Assembly (NCBI RefSeq): GCF_014698065.1
Contig: NZ_JACJSI010000015.1
Location: forward strand, 51,465 to 115,464
Source: Nostoc flagelliforme FACHB-838
Lineage (GTDB): Bacteria > Cyanobacteriota > Cyanobacteriia > Cyanobacteriales > Nostocaceae
DNA: 64,000 bases
Reading direction: 5' to 3'
The notes under the pieces are model-generated. The model did no database searches. It saw only the letters and a list, made by a program, of their open reading frames with translations, and had not been told where the DNA came from. Shown in pieces: positions 37,611-46,939 of the stretch (positions within the stretch are counted from its first letter, which is position 1; each line of letters starts with the position of its first letter). The translations under genes and the position numbers were made by a program.

Positions 37611-38753
37611 TCATTGCAAAAATGGTCTTTTTCCGTTGCACTTGTTTACAAAATCTAAATAACGATCGGCAAAAATTTGCGGTGAGAACTGCTCGGCGTG
37701 CGATCGCATATACTCGGAACTGAACGAACCCTGATAAACTTCAAACTTTTCTACTGCCTCCACTAAAGCCGCCTCTGTTTGTGTCTTGAAAAATATACCT
37801 GTCCCTGTATCCACACAAGAGCGGATATCTCGCACACTTTCTAAAGCACCCCCTGCACCATAAGCAATTACCGGCGTGCCGCAAGCTTGTGCTTCCACTA
37901 AGGCAATACCAAAATCTTCACAAGCTGCATATACAAACGCCTTAGCCCTAGACATATATTTTTTTACCACATTATCGGGTTGCCAACCCAGTATTTGAAT
38001 GTTGGAGTTTGCCATTTCGCTAATCTTGTTCATTTCATCTCCTGTACCAATGACTACTAATGGTCGTTTTAGTTGATTAAAAGCCTTGACAATCAAGGAT
38101 ATTTGCTTATAACTCACTAACCGGGAAACTGTCAGGTAAAAATCCTCTTTCTCAGAGAGAAACGGAAATTCAGTAATATTCACTGGTGGATAAATGACTG
38201 TTGCTTCTCGCCGATAGCAACGCCAAATCCGCCGGGCTGTATACTGCGAGTTGGCAATGAAGTAATCAACGCGATTGGCACTCAATACATCCCACTGCCG
38301 CAAACGATGTAATAAATATCGCGTTACCCACCCAGGTACGCCACTACCTAGTTTGCTGTGGCGCAGATAATCAAAGGTTAAGTCCCAGGCATAGCGCATA
38401 GGGCTGTGACAGTAGCAAATATGCATCTGTTCGGGAGTGGTAAGGATTCCTTTGGCAACAGCGTGAGATGAAGACAGAATTACATCATAATGCCGCAAAT
38501 CAAGTTGTTCAATTGCCAAAGGCCACAAAGGCAAGTATTTTTGTACACCGTTGCGGGCATAAGGAAAGTTCTGGAGAAACGTCTTGCCAATCTGACGTTT
38601 ATATAAATAACTTTCAGGATTGCTGGATTCAAAATCGATGAGAGCATACAAATCAGCATCAATGTGATTCAAAATTTCTCGGACAACGAGTTCTGAACCA
38701 CCGGTGGCTTTGGGTGTCAGCCACTCATGAACCAGAGCATATTTCAAGGGCAC
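37611..38753 (-). CDS. Family 4 glycosyltransferase
   Basis: 380-residue GT-B retaining glycosyltransferase. The N-terminal domain begins YALVHEWLTPKATGGSELVVREIL, with the Gly-rich acceptor loop. The C-terminal nucleotide-sugar domain has FYLTVSRLVSYKQISLIVKAFNQL, LVVIGTGDE and the E-x7-E motif region CEDFGIALVEAQACGTPVIAYGAGG. It resembles WbaZ-type mannosyltransferases, and GDP-mannose-derived donors are made nearby, but donor and acceptor are inferred. It is just upstream (about 110 bp) of the sugar-phosphate transferase and likely co-transcribed. Confidence 0.9.
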   Translation of the reverse strand: MPLKYALVHEWLTPKATGGSELVVREILNHIDADLYALIDFESSNPESYLYKRQIGKTFLQNFPYARNGVQKYLPLWPLAIEQLDLRHYDVILSSSHAVAKGILTTPEQMHICYCHSPMRYAWDLTFDYLRHSKLGSGVPGWVTRYLLHRLRQWDVLSANRVDYFIANSQYTARRIWRCYRREATVIYPPVNITEFPFLSEKEDFYLTVSRLVSYKQISLIVKAFNQLKRPLVVIGTGDEMNKISEMANSNIQILGWQPDNVVKKYMSRAKAFVYAACEDFGIALVEAQACGTPVIAYGAGGALESVRDIRSCVDTGTGIFFKTQTEAALVEAVEKFEVYQGSFSSEYMRSHAEQFSPQIFADRYLDFVNKCNGKRPFLQ

Positions 38754-39042
38754 AGCTAACTTGAATAAATGGAAAATACAAAGACCAACTTGATGACGTT
38801 AACTGAAAAGTTTCCCTTTGTGATTAATTTACGGGAAGCGCCCAGATTAGCACATAGGACGAATCTTTTCCTCTGAGGTTCCAGATGGATGCTGCAACCT
38901 GATAACCTCAGAATGGGGATTGAGGATTGGGGATTGGTGAATGGGGAATAACCAAATAGTTATTCTTCCCCTGCCTCCCCTGCTTTTTTACTCCCTTACT
39001 CCCCACTCCGTGAACGACAACTGATATAGAAAGGGTGAATTT

Positions 39043-39981
39043 ATGCGAATTCTGATTATGGGTGGTACTCGGTTCATTGGTGTGTATTTGACTCAGCTAC
39101 TAGTGGAACAAGGACACGAGGTGGTGCTGTTCAATCGTGGGAATCGACCTGCACCTTCTTTACAGGGAGTAGGACAAATTATAGGCGATCGCACTGATGC
39201 TACTCAATTAAAGGAAAAATTATCACAAGAAAACTTTGATGTTATTTTTGACAATAACGGGCGAGAACTGACAGATACTCAACCACTAGCAGAAATTTTT
39301 CAAGGCCGAGTGCAACATTTTGTGTATATGAGTTCTGCGGGGGTATATCTCAAATCTGACCAACTACCCCATGTCGAAGGAGATTTAGTAGATCCCAAAA
39401 GTCGCCATAAGGGTAAACATGAAACAGAAGCTTATCTAACTCAATTGGGATTACCTTTTACCTCTATTCGTCCTACTTATATTTACGGGCCTCGTAATTA
39501 TAATGAGTTGGAAGGCTGGTTTTTTGACAGAATTGTGCGCGATCGCCCCATTCCCATCCCCGGAAATGGCTTGCATATCACCCAGTTAGGTCATGTAAAA
39601 GACTTGGCACTAGCTATGACTCAGGTTTTGGGCAATAAACAAGCTATAGGACAGATTTATAATATCTCTGGTGATCGCTTTCTCACTTTTGATGGTTTAG
39701 CCCGTGCCAGTGCTGTAGCGGCTGGCAAATCACCCGATGCTGTAAAAATCGTCCATTACGACCCGAAAAAGTTTGATTTTGGCAAACGCAAAGCTTTTCC
39801 GATGCGGGTGCAGCATTTCTTTGCTTCGGTGAATAAAGCACAAACAGAATTAAATTGGCATCCTGAATATAATTTGATTTCTGGGTTACAAGACTCTCTG
39901 AAAAATGACTATTTAGCTAATGCAAAAGATAAAGCTGATGTTGATTTCTCTGTAGATGAGGAGATTTTACAAGCGTTGTGA
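39043..39981 (+). CDS. NAD-dependent epimerase-like, CSP41 type
   Basis: 312-residue atypical short-chain dehydrogenase. The N-terminus RILIMGGTRFIGVYLTQLLVEQGHEVVLFNRGNRP and the segments DVIFDNNGRELTDTQPLAEIF and VYMSSAGVYLKSDQLPHVEGD match the cyanobacterial homologues of plant chloroplast stem-loop-binding proteins CSP41a/b, which bind and cleave RNA and stabilise transcripts. The canonical Tyr-x3-Lys is not obvious, as expected for this group. It is preceded by a divergent region with GGGGATTGG-type repeats. Confidence 0.82.
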   Translation: MRILIMGGTRFIGVYLTQLLVEQGHEVVLFNRGNRPAPSLQGVGQIIGDRTDATQLKEKLSQENFDVIFDNNGRELTDTQPLAEIFQGRVQHFVYMSSAGVYLKSDQLPHVEGDLVDPKSRHKGKHETEAYLTQLGLPFTSIRPTYIYGPRNYNELEGWFFDRIVRDRPIPIPGNGLHITQLGHVKDLALAMTQVLGNKQAIGQIYNISGDRFLTFDGLARASAVAAGKSPDAVKIVHYDPKKFDFGKRKAFPMRVQHFFASVNKAQTELNWHPEYNLISGLQDSLKNDYLANAKDKADVDFSVDEEILQAL

Positions 39982-40014
39982 TTAACCAGGGCGAATAGAA
40001 TTCGAGGCTACACA

Positions 40015-40110
40015 GGCTTTCGTCCGCCTCCGCGGACTAAGGTCAAATTAAGGGTTTGAAACCCACAGAGGTGGGTTTTGTTTCGTGTAGACGCGGTTTC
40101 TAACCGTCTG
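40015..40110. repeat. Nostoc-type palindromic repeat cluster
   Basis: Contains GTCCGCCTCCGCGGAC (about 40022-40037), AAACCCAC/GTGGGTTT around AGAG (40059-40078) followed by TGTTT, and GACGCGGTTTCTAACCGTC. These nested hairpins are typical of short interspersed elements in Nostocales. The middle one could also terminate the CSP41-like gene. Confidence 0.55.
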
Positions 40111-40155
40111 TTTTGCCTTAAGTTGACACCAATAATTGCTGATGCGATCGCAGCA

Positions 40156-40801
40156 TCATAACTCATCAGGGTTAACGCCTAACTCTCGCAGTTGTGCTGC
40201 TAATCTGTTAGCACGTTGACTTTCTCGTTCTAGCGGCGTGGGAAGCCAATTCCCGGATGCATCATACCAACGTAGCCACAATCGCTCAATTCCTTGGTAA
40301 GAACCTTGCCAAAGTCCTAAACCTAGTTCCAAACCCGGCATCCATACCCGTGGAGTACTCAAGTCCAATTCGCTATAACTATCTGCAACTAATTGAAATA
40401 CTTGGAGTTTGTCAGTGTAGCGGTCAAACACAATGTAGTAAGGAACTCGCAAAATCCGCTCATAAACTTCCCATTTGGTCGGCGGTTGGTTAATCTCCCG
40501 TAGAGTTTGTCCTAAGTCTTCTTTTTCAGTGCCAGGAGAAAGCAATTCTACCACTACAAAAGGGGCAACCCCTTCTTGCCAGATAACATAACTCAGACGC
40601 AAGTTTTGTTGTTCGTAGAGACCTGGCAACAAATACTTCCTCTGCTGGATAGTTTGGTGGATAGAAGGTTTCGCGCAGAAGCTGGGGCTGAAAAAGGTGA
40701 AATTCGTCAGGCAAACCAGAGTCCTCGGGGTATTCACTGGGAAGATCATACATGGTTGGTAGGACTTCTTTGGGAGAGAGAGGTGGGTCTGTTTGGTACA
40801 T
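40156..40801 (-). pseudogene. Broken Uma2-family endonuclease-like gene
   Basis: Two overlapping frames together make one Uma2 (DUF820, PD-(D/E)XK fold) protein. The first runs from 40801 with MYQTDPPLSPKEVLPTMYDLPSEYPE and PPNYPAEEVFVA. The second, in another frame, resumes with GLYEQQNLRLSYVIWQEGVAPFVVVELLSPGTEKEDLG and runs to 40156. The junction is near 40625-40635. About 25-30 residues that family members carry between these parts, including a DLNLYY...RPDW-type core strand, are missing, so a deletion both shifted the frame and removed part of the active site. The C-terminal helices are intact. Confidence 0.75.
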
Positions 40802-41030
40802 AAGGAGAATCTTGACCGACTAATTTTAAGTTAACGGATCGTTGTAAAGGTTTGGCGAAAATCAAAATCAAAAATATTTTCTTCTACTTGGGAAAGACGC
40901 GAGAAATTGCGTCTTTAGTTTTTACTGGAATAGGAATAACAATTTTTTTATCAAGGAAGGCAAACCTTTTTTAGAATTGCCTGAAGGCTACTAAAATTAG
41001 TTTCTGTAAATATTATTGGTGGTTGATAAG

Positions 41031-41915
41031 ATGAGCCAGGTTTTACAATATCTACTCCAGAATGTTCTAGAAGCTCGTGCGCGTTTAGGTGAAGGCCCCA
41101 TCTGGGATTCTACCCAAAACGTAATTTACTGGGTTGATATCTACAACCATCGTGTACATAAGTTCAATCCTGCTACAGGGAAAGACTTGTTTTTTGATGT
41201 GGGAGAAGTCGTAGGTGCGATCGCAACAGCAGGTAAAGATAGATTAATTATGGCACTGCGTCATCACTTGGCATTCCTCAACACCCAGACAGGTGAAGTT
41301 ACACCCATTTTGGAGATTGAAGTAAATCTGCCAGATAACCGTTTTAATGATGGCAAATGTGACCCCCAAGGCCGCTTTTGGTTCGGCTCAATGTGTTCTT
41401 TAGAAAAACCCCAGGCTAGTCTCTATCGTTATGATGCTGATGGTTCATTGCATTTGATGGAAACGGGATTGACTATCTCTAATGGTCTGGGGTGGAGTCC
41501 CGATCAAAAAACGTTTTATTTGAGTGATTCTCCTCAACAAAAAATATATGCTTACGACTTTAATTCACTAACAGGTAACATTACTAATCGCCGGATTTTT
41601 GTTGATTTAACTCATGAATCGTTTTACCCAGATGGGTTAACGATAGATAACCAAGGAAATATTTGGTCAGCCATGTGGGATGGATGGTGTGTGATTCGTT
41701 TCAACCCCAAGGGTGAAGAGATATTGCGGATAAAACTACCTGTTCCACTCGTAACGAGTTGCACTTTTGGCGGCGAAGATTTGCAAACACTATACATTAC
41801 CACTGCTTCAGTTGGACTCAGCCAGAGGGAGATTGAAAAAAGTTTCTACTCAGGTGATTTGTTTGCTCTCCAAACTGATGTTACTGGATTACCTAGCTAT
41901 GGTTTTGAGAAATAA
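41031..41915 (+). CDS. SMP-30/gluconolactonase family protein
   Basis: 294-residue six-bladed beta-propeller lactonase. Metal ligands are recognisable: Glu in RLGEGPIWDS, Asn in DNRFNDGKCDPQGRFWFGSM, Asn in SNGLGWSPDQKTFYLSDS and Asp in FYPDGLTIDNQGNIW. Substrates in the family are sugar lactones such as gluconolactone. An in-frame TTG at 41016 gives a longer frame, but GGTGG at 41018-41022 is well spaced for the ATG at 41031. It stands alone. Confidence 0.88.
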   Translation: MSQVLQYLLQNVLEARARLGEGPIWDSTQNVIYWVDIYNHRVHKFNPATGKDLFFDVGEVVGAIATAGKDRLIMALRHHLAFLNTQTGEVTPILEIEVNLPDNRFNDGKCDPQGRFWFGSMCSLEKPQASLYRYDADGSLHLMETGLTISNGLGWSPDQKTFYLSDSPQQKIYAYDFNSLTGNITNRRIFVDLTHESFYPDGLTIDNQGNIWSAMWDGWCVIRFNPKGEEILRIKLPVPLVTSCTFGGEDLQTLYITTASVGLSQREIEKSFYSGDLFALQTDVTGLPSYGFEK

Positions 41916-41971
41916 AGTAGTATATGTGTGCAAGTGAAGTAGATTGAGGGTTTAAGTTTAAACGCATAGGC

Positions 41972-42000
41972 GCTTCTCTACGAGACGCTACGCGAACGCC
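41972..42000 (+). repeat. Interspersed Nostoc-type repeat
   Basis: TCTCTACGAGACGCTACGCG, continuing with AACGCC, is related to the copies at 18232 and 24891. It sits between the lactonase and the minus-strand pgsA. Confidence 0.5.
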
Positions 42001-42056
42001 TTCCCGCAGGGTAGGGGCGCAGAGTATAGCGCAGAGGAACGCAAAGTTTTTTTGAG

Positions 42057-42593
42057 TCACTTTGTACCTAACGGTGTATTTTCACTAGTCGGGTTTTGTG
42101 GTAATAAGTAAATCGCTCCAGATATTAAAGTCAAGGTGACAGAAACCCAAAAAGCAATCAGAGAGCGAGTTTGCCACACTTCAGGTAGTGGTGCAATCAG
42201 AAGTGCGATCGCAACTATTTGACTAACAGTTTTGAGTTTACCCCAAATATTCGCTCCGGTAATTGTCGTTTGATTCACCCGCCAACCAGCGATCGCTAAT
42301 TCCCGCGCTAAAATCAAAAACACTCCCCAAGCTGGGACTTTTCCTAGTTCAATAAAAACCAGCAACGGCGCAAGTACTAGAAATTTATCTACTAAAGGGT
42401 CAAGAAACTTACCCAAGTCGCTGATTTGGTTGAGTTTTCGCGCTAAATAACCATCTAACCAATCAGTTAACGCCGCAACAATAAAAATCGCCAAGCATAT
42501 CCACCTAGCTTGTGGTATGGGATTGTATAAGCCATAAAGCAGAAATGGTACACCCAGAAGGCGAGAGAAGGTAATCCAGTTGGGTAGAGTCAT
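42057..42593 (-). CDS. pgsA: CDP-diacylglycerol-glycerol-3-phosphate 3-phosphatidyltransferase
   Basis: Integral membrane enzyme making phosphatidylglycerol phosphate, the committed step to phosphatidylglycerol, which photosystems require. The CDP-alcohol phosphotransferase signature is intact: DWLDGYLARKLNQISDLGKFLDPLVDKF (D-G-x2-A-R-x8-G-x3-D-x3-D). 178 residues with the N-terminus LPNWITFSRLLGVPFLLYGLY and about four to five transmembrane helices. Divergent from aspA. Confidence 0.93.
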   Translation of the reverse strand: MTLPNWITFSRLLGVPFLLYGLYNPIPQARWICLAIFIVAALTDWLDGYLARKLNQISDLGKFLDPLVDKFLVLAPLLVFIELGKVPAWGVFLILARELAIAGWRVNQTTITGANIWGKLKTVSQIVAIALLIAPLPEVWQTRSLIAFWVSVTLTLISGAIYLLPQNPTSENTPLGTK

Positions 42594-42723
42594 GGGAAAT
42601 TAAAAATTAACAACTGTAAAGCAACAAACAGCCAAGCAAATATGCAAAATATATGCAGATTAGTGTATCTGAGTGTACCTGCGTGGGAAAATCTGTTTTC
42701 TGTAGCTCTCCTAAAACAATACT

Positions 42724-44145
42724 ATGACTGAACACACAGACTCCCAATTCCGCGTTGAAAGCGATTCGATGGGCGATCGCCAAATTGCTAGTAGCGTTTA
42801 TTACGGCATCCAAACACTACGAGCAATCGAAAACTTTCCCATTAGCGGCATTAAGCCTTTAGCTACTTACGTAGATGCAGGATTAATAATTAAAAAAGCT
42901 ACAGCAATTGTCAATGGAGAACTAAATTGCATTCCCCAAGATATTAGTCAGGCGATTGTGCAAGCAACTGATGAAATCTTAGCTGGGAAGTTCCGTGATC
43001 AATTTGTCGTGGATGTTTATCAGGCTGGTGCGGGAACATCCCACCACATGAATATCAACGAAGTTCTCGCAAATCGCGCCTTAGAAATTCTGGGTGAAGA
43101 AAAGGGCAATTATAAACGTGTTAGTCCCAATGATCACGTTAATTATGGACAGTCTACCAATGATGTGATTCCTACCGCAATTCGCATTGGTGGATTATTG
43201 GCATTATCCAAGACATTACACCCAGCAATAGATAGTGCGATCGCATCCTTAGAAAACAAAGCTGTAGAATTTCAAGATATCGTCAAATCTGGCAGAACCC
43301 ACTTACAAGATGCTGTACCCGTGCGCTTGGGTGAAAATTTTCGCGCTTGGGCACAAATTCTTACAGAACACCAAAACCGGATTTATACCGCGTCTGGGGA
43401 TTTAATGGTGCTGGGTTTGGGAGGTAGTGCAGCGGGAACGGGGTTAAATACTCATCCTCTATATCGCGCCCGTATAATAGAAGTTCTTTCAGAATTGATT
43501 GATACTCCTTTAGAACCTGCGCCCCATCTCATGGCAGCCATGCAAAGTATGGCTCCATTTGTGAATGTTTCCGGTGCTTTACGCAACTTAGCCCAGGATT
43601 TAGTCAAAATATCTCACGACTTGCGTTTGATGGATTCGGGGCCAAAAACTGGTTTGAAAGAAATTCAACTGCCTCCAGTGCAACCCGGTTCCTCGATTAT
43701 GCCAGGGAAATATAACCCCGTGATGGCAGAGATGACATCAATGGTGTGTTTTCAGGTGATGGGTTACGACAGTGCGATCGCATTAGCCGCCCAAGCCGGA
43801 CAATTAGAATTAAATGTGATGATGCCGCTAATTGCCTATAACTTGATTCACAGTATCGAAATTCTAGGTAATACCATCGCCGCACTTACCGAACGCTGTA
43901 TTGAGGGAATAACTGCTAATAAAGAACGTTGTTTAGCTTATGCCGAAGGCAGTTTAGCTTTAGTAACAGCACTAAATACCCACATCGGTTATTTAAATGC
44001 TGCTGCTGTAGCTAAAGAATCTTTAGAAACTGGTAAATCCCTACGACAGATTGTTCTAGAACGCGGATTGATGAGTGAAACAGACTTAGCTACAGTGTTA
44101 AATCTAGAACAAATGAGTGGTATCTTACCGCTCAGAACAGAATAA
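42724..44145 (+). CDS. aspA: Aspartate ammonia-lyase
   Basis: Converts L-aspartate to fumarate and ammonia; cytoplasmic tetramer of the fumarase/aspartase superfamily. 473 residues. VYYGIQTLRAIENFPISG is the aspartase-type N-terminus (fumarases have WGAQT). GAGTSHHMNINEVLANRA, SPNDHVNYGQSTNDVIPTA, SGRTHLQDAVPV and the mobile signature loop GSSIMPGKYNPVMAE (about 322-336) are complete. The Gly-Lys-Tyr in the loop is slightly unusual, and a fumarase activity cannot be ruled out by eye. Followed by a C-rich heptamer tract. Confidence 0.88.
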   Translation: MTEHTDSQFRVESDSMGDRQIASSVYYGIQTLRAIENFPISGIKPLATYVDAGLIIKKATAIVNGELNCIPQDISQAIVQATDEILAGKFRDQFVVDVYQAGAGTSHHMNINEVLANRALEILGEEKGNYKRVSPNDHVNYGQSTNDVIPTAIRIGGLLALSKTLHPAIDSAIASLENKAVEFQDIVKSGRTHLQDAVPVRLGENFRAWAQILTEHQNRIYTASGDLMVLGLGGSAAGTGLNTHPLYRARIIEVLSELIDTPLEPAPHLMAAMQSMAPFVNVSGALRNLAQDLVKISHDLRLMDSGPKTGLKEIQLPPVQPGSSIMPGKYNPVMAEMTSMVCFQVMGYDSAIALAAQAGQLELNVMMPLIAYNLIHSIEILGNTIAALTERCIEGITANKERCLAYAEGSLALVTALNTHIGYLNAAAVAKESLETGKSLRQIVLERGLMSETDLATVLNLEQMSGILPLRTE

Positions 44146-44155
44146 TAGATTATAG

Positions 44156-44345
44156 GGCATGGGGCATTGAAAAGAGGCAGAGGGGCGGGGTGCAGAGGGC
44201 AGAGGGAAATGAAGAAGCAGGGGAGTAGCGGGAAAAGGGGAAACTTTCTCCCCTGTCCCAATTCCTCTTTTCCTTATCCCCTGCCCCCTGCCCCTTGCCC
44301 CCTGCTTTTTCCCACTCCCCACTCTCCACTCCCTCTATCCCCATT
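44156..44345. repeat. C/G-rich heptamer and GGGCATTG repeat tract
   Basis: Begins GGGCATGGGGCATTG, continues through purine-rich AGAGGCAGAGGGGCGGGG and flips to CCCCTGCCCCCTGCCCCTTG (about 44278-44300). It fills the whole aspA-DUF362 gap. CCCCTGC-like heptamers are the short tandemly repeated sequences (STRR) described in heterocystous cyanobacteria. Overlapping short frames on both strands are artefacts. Confidence 0.65.
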
Positions 44346-44350
44346 TATCC

Positions 44351-45319
44351 ATGCAGACTCAAAAACCATCTGTTAGTCTCATTCGGGCTACATCCTACGA
44401 ACGAGAAGCCTTACGAGAATCCTTAGTTATTCTCCTGGAACCTTTTGGAGGTATGGCAGCATTTGTAAAAAAAGGCGATCGCGTTTTACTCAAACCGAAT
44501 CTACTTACAGGGTCGCGTCCTGGTAAAGAGTGTATCACCCGTGCCGAACTAGTTTATCAAGTTGCCCAGATGGTAATTGAGGTTGGCGGTGAGCCATTTT
44601 TAGGCGATAGTCCTGCTTTTGGTAGTGCCAAGGGCGTAGCAGTGGCAAATGGCTACTTACCGATTTTAGAAGAACTCAATCTTCCCATCATCGATTTTCA
44701 GGGTCAGCGTTACCAAACCATTAGTGACAATTTTAACCATCTGCGGCTATCTAAAGAAGCAATGGAAGCAGATGTGGTGATTAACCTACCTAAAGTGAAA
44801 TCACACATGCAGTTGACATTAACACTGGGTGTAAAAAACTTGTTTGGTTGCGTCCCAGGTAAAATGAAAGCTTGGTGGCACATGGAAGCTGGAAAAGATG
44901 CGAACAGATTTGGTGAAATGTTAGTAGAAACTGCCAGAGCAATTAACCCTAACTTAACCATATTAGATGGCATTATTGGTCATGAAGGTAATGGCCCCAG
45001 CAACGGTGAACCTCGTCAACTGGGCATTTTAGCAGCCGCATCAGATATATTTGCCTTAGATCGGGCAATGATAGAAATCCTCAATGTTCCTCCTGAACAA
45101 GTACCTACAGTTGCAGCTTCTCAAAGGCTAGGGGTATGTCCAGAACTTGCTGACATAGAATTTCCGCATTTAAATCCTGACTTATTAAAAATAGAAGATT
45201 GGCGACTACCAGACAAGTTAATGCCCATTGATTTTGGTATGCCCCGCGTCATTAAGTCTACGTTTAAGCATCTTTACACCCGATTTATCAAAGAACCAAT
45301 GAGTGTTTATGGAAAGTAG
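44351..45319 (+). CDS. DUF362 domain protein
   Basis: 322 residues. The segments GDRVLLKPNLLTGSRPGKECITRAELVYQVAQMVIEVGGEPFLGDSPAFGS, VVINLPKVKSHMQLTLTLGVKNLFGCVPGKMKAWWHM and DGIIGHEGNGPSNGEPRQLG are hallmark DUF362 motifs. Family members are often linked to iron-sulphur or redox proteins, but the molecular role is not established. No ferredoxin domain is present. Its TAG stop is formed at the edge of a 25-bp interspersed repeat, so the C-terminus may have been trimmed or set by that element. Confidence 0.82.
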   Translation: MQTQKPSVSLIRATSYEREALRESLVILLEPFGGMAAFVKKGDRVLLKPNLLTGSRPGKECITRAELVYQVAQMVIEVGGEPFLGDSPAFGSAKGVAVANGYLPILEELNLPIIDFQGQRYQTISDNFNHLRLSKEAMEADVVINLPKVKSHMQLTLTLGVKNLFGCVPGKMKAWWHMEAGKDANRFGEMLVETARAINPNLTILDGIIGHEGNGPSNGEPRQLGILAAASDIFALDRAMIEILNVPPEQVPTVAASQRLGVCPELADIEFPHLNPDLLKIEDWRLPDKLMPIDFGMPRVIKSTFKHLYTRFIKEPMSVYGK

Positions 45320-45341
45320 AGACGCGATTAATCACGTCTGT
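45317..45341 (+). repeat. 25-bp interspersed repeat, copy 2
   Basis: Identical to 19697-19721. Its first three bases are the TAG stop codon of the DUF362 gene. Confidence 0.6.
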
Positions 45342-46336
45342 AAGGAGTGAGAGAGATGAGGGCGACAAGGAGAATAACCATGCCCAATCCCCAATCCCCA
45401 ATTTAGTGCAAACTTCGTTACAGCAATTTCATTTATTAGCAGAGTAATCTGTAATTACCCTCCGATTGCTTAACAAGACCGCCCTATGATAGTTAGTGGC
45501 GGTTTTTTTAGTTAATTAATTTGTTATGTAAGATACAATTTGTTGTATTCTATCTGGATTGATCCAAAAAATTATACGGATTTAGAATTTGGAAATTGAG
45601 ATTGGGTATTTGATTCAAATATGAGCAAAGTCTGGCGATAACACTCTACACATACACACCATTCTCTAAAACATTTTTTACTCTATCTATATATAGATTG
45701 ACAAAATTACTGTGATATTAAACAGATTTGAAAATTACAATTCTTAAATATTTGTTTAGTGTTATCACTGAATTCATGCTGCACAGACCAGTTACTGTAT
45801 CTGTATTTATTCGGTAGTTATGATTGGTTACAAAAATCATTACTAGCCATTTCTTCTTGATCGCCAAATATTTGTGTGTATAACTACCGTATAACAATAA
45901 AAGCACTGGTAGATATTCAGTGCAATTGCGGTTTTGTGTCCTGTATCACAAATTAGCAATTTTAGTAAAATAACCTTATCAAAGGCTTTACAGAATGATA
46001 TAATCATGAAGTATCAAACGAGTACATTTCGCTAAATAATCTTTAAGCAGCGAAAAAATGTAATTTATGATGCTATTAAAATTGGCTTTACGCATTAGAG
46101 TCGTCACACCATACAGGGAAACATCTGAAAATATTAATCACAAAATAAAACATGATTTGTTTACTTGTAGCTTGGTATTAATAATTTCATGTATAAAAAC
46201 GCTCTTTTGACAGTTGCAAAACTGGTTTAGCTTGTGAAATGCTACACATTCTAGAGTTTAAAAATAGCTAAAATAGCATCAACACTCTCATTGAGAGAGT
46301 AGACCTATACAGTGTTACGAAAAACTTCAATTTTGT
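45342..46336. other. 1-kb intergenic region with an orphan terminator
   Basis: No convincing protein gene. It includes a CCCAATCCCCAATCCCCAA repeat (about 45384-45402), a terminator at 45478-45509, and a long AT-rich stretch to the next gene. The terminator is 160 bp past the DUF362 stop, so it may belong to that transcript or to a small RNA. Confidence 0.5.
45478..45509 (+). terminator. Intrinsic terminator
   Basis: ACCGCC (45478-45483) pairs with GGCGGT (45498-45503), followed at once by seven T residues (45503-45509). The loop is 14 bases. Orientation is plus strand. Confidence 0.65.
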
Positions 46337-46522
46337 ATGAATTCAAATAGCCAGTCTGCCAATGCCGACACATATTCCCAACGTTTGGCAGACATTGTGG
46401 GAACTGCGATCGCTCTGTTAACTCTTATCCTACCTGTATTTGTCATCGCCCATTATTCTTCAGCTAATGTTGAAAATAACCAGCAACCCCTGATCCAAAA
46501 CCTACAAGGAAGTAAAGATTGA
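46337..46522 (+). CDS. Small single-pass membrane protein
   Basis: 61 residues with a polar N-terminus ([21 protein letters not shown]), one strong transmembrane helix [21 protein letters not shown] (about 23-43) and a polar tail. This shape resembles small photosynthetic or stress-associated membrane subunits of cyanobacteria, but I cannot match it to a named one. It has normal codon use and a 1-kb upstream region, so it is probably real. Confidence 0.6.
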   Translation: MNSNSQSANADTYSQRLADIVGTAIALLTLILPVFVIAHYSSANVENNQQPLIQNLQGSKD

Positions 46523-46659
46523 TAAAGCTTTCTAGTAGCCTCTCCCTAATAGGAGAACTGTAAGAAACGAGAAAAGTGATTTTGATGCAATCTCTATAGA
46601 TTTTGGATCGACTTCATCAGGAATAAGCTGAATCTGTGTTGTGTGACTCCAGATTTAAG

Positions 46660-46770
46660 TTGTCTTGACACAATAAGGGTGAAAAATCCCCATAACAGTA
46701 ATTAAGGGCGGAGGATATCCATAATATCCTCTTGGAAAAAGCGTTGCGAGGAAGCTTGCAACGCTTTTTC
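46660..46770 (+). ncRNA. Possible small RNA ending in strong terminator
   Basis: Two consecutive hairpins lie in the gap before ppa: GAGGATAT/ATATCCTC (46711-46731), then AAAAAGCGTTGC/GCAACGCTTTTT (46736-46769), the latter a strong intrinsic terminator. A TTGACA at 46665-46670 could be a -35 element, although a good -10 was not found. It may be a small RNA of about 80-100 nt, or the 3' UTR of the 61-residue membrane protein gene, whose stop is 214 bp upstream. Confidence 0.35.
46736..46769. terminator. Strong intrinsic terminator, 12-bp stem
   Basis: AAAAAGCGTTGC (46736-46747) pairs perfectly with GCAACGCTTTTT (46758-46769). The A-run before and T-run after make it usable in both directions. 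Confidence 0.8.
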
Positions 46771-46939
46771 TATTTTTTGGCTACTAATTCAAGCCAATAG
46801 GGTACAGCTTAAAGTTTCGTTCCCAGTCCCCTAACGTAGAACGAGTACCTTGGGAAGAGAGCCATATTGCCCTAAAATTCTACACGGGGAGCGAAGCTGA
46901 CTGAGTATCCCCATGATTCAGTTATCAGAGGAGTTTTTT

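Noticed and set aside
44125..44376. Several short frames on both strands between aspA and DUF362
   Set aside because: Low-complexity C/G heptamer tract; the translations are Pro/Ser/Gly runs.
45718..45906. 62-residue minus-strand frame in the 1-kb gap
   Set aside because: No ribosome-binding site, no domain, and ordinary chance length in AT-rich DNA.
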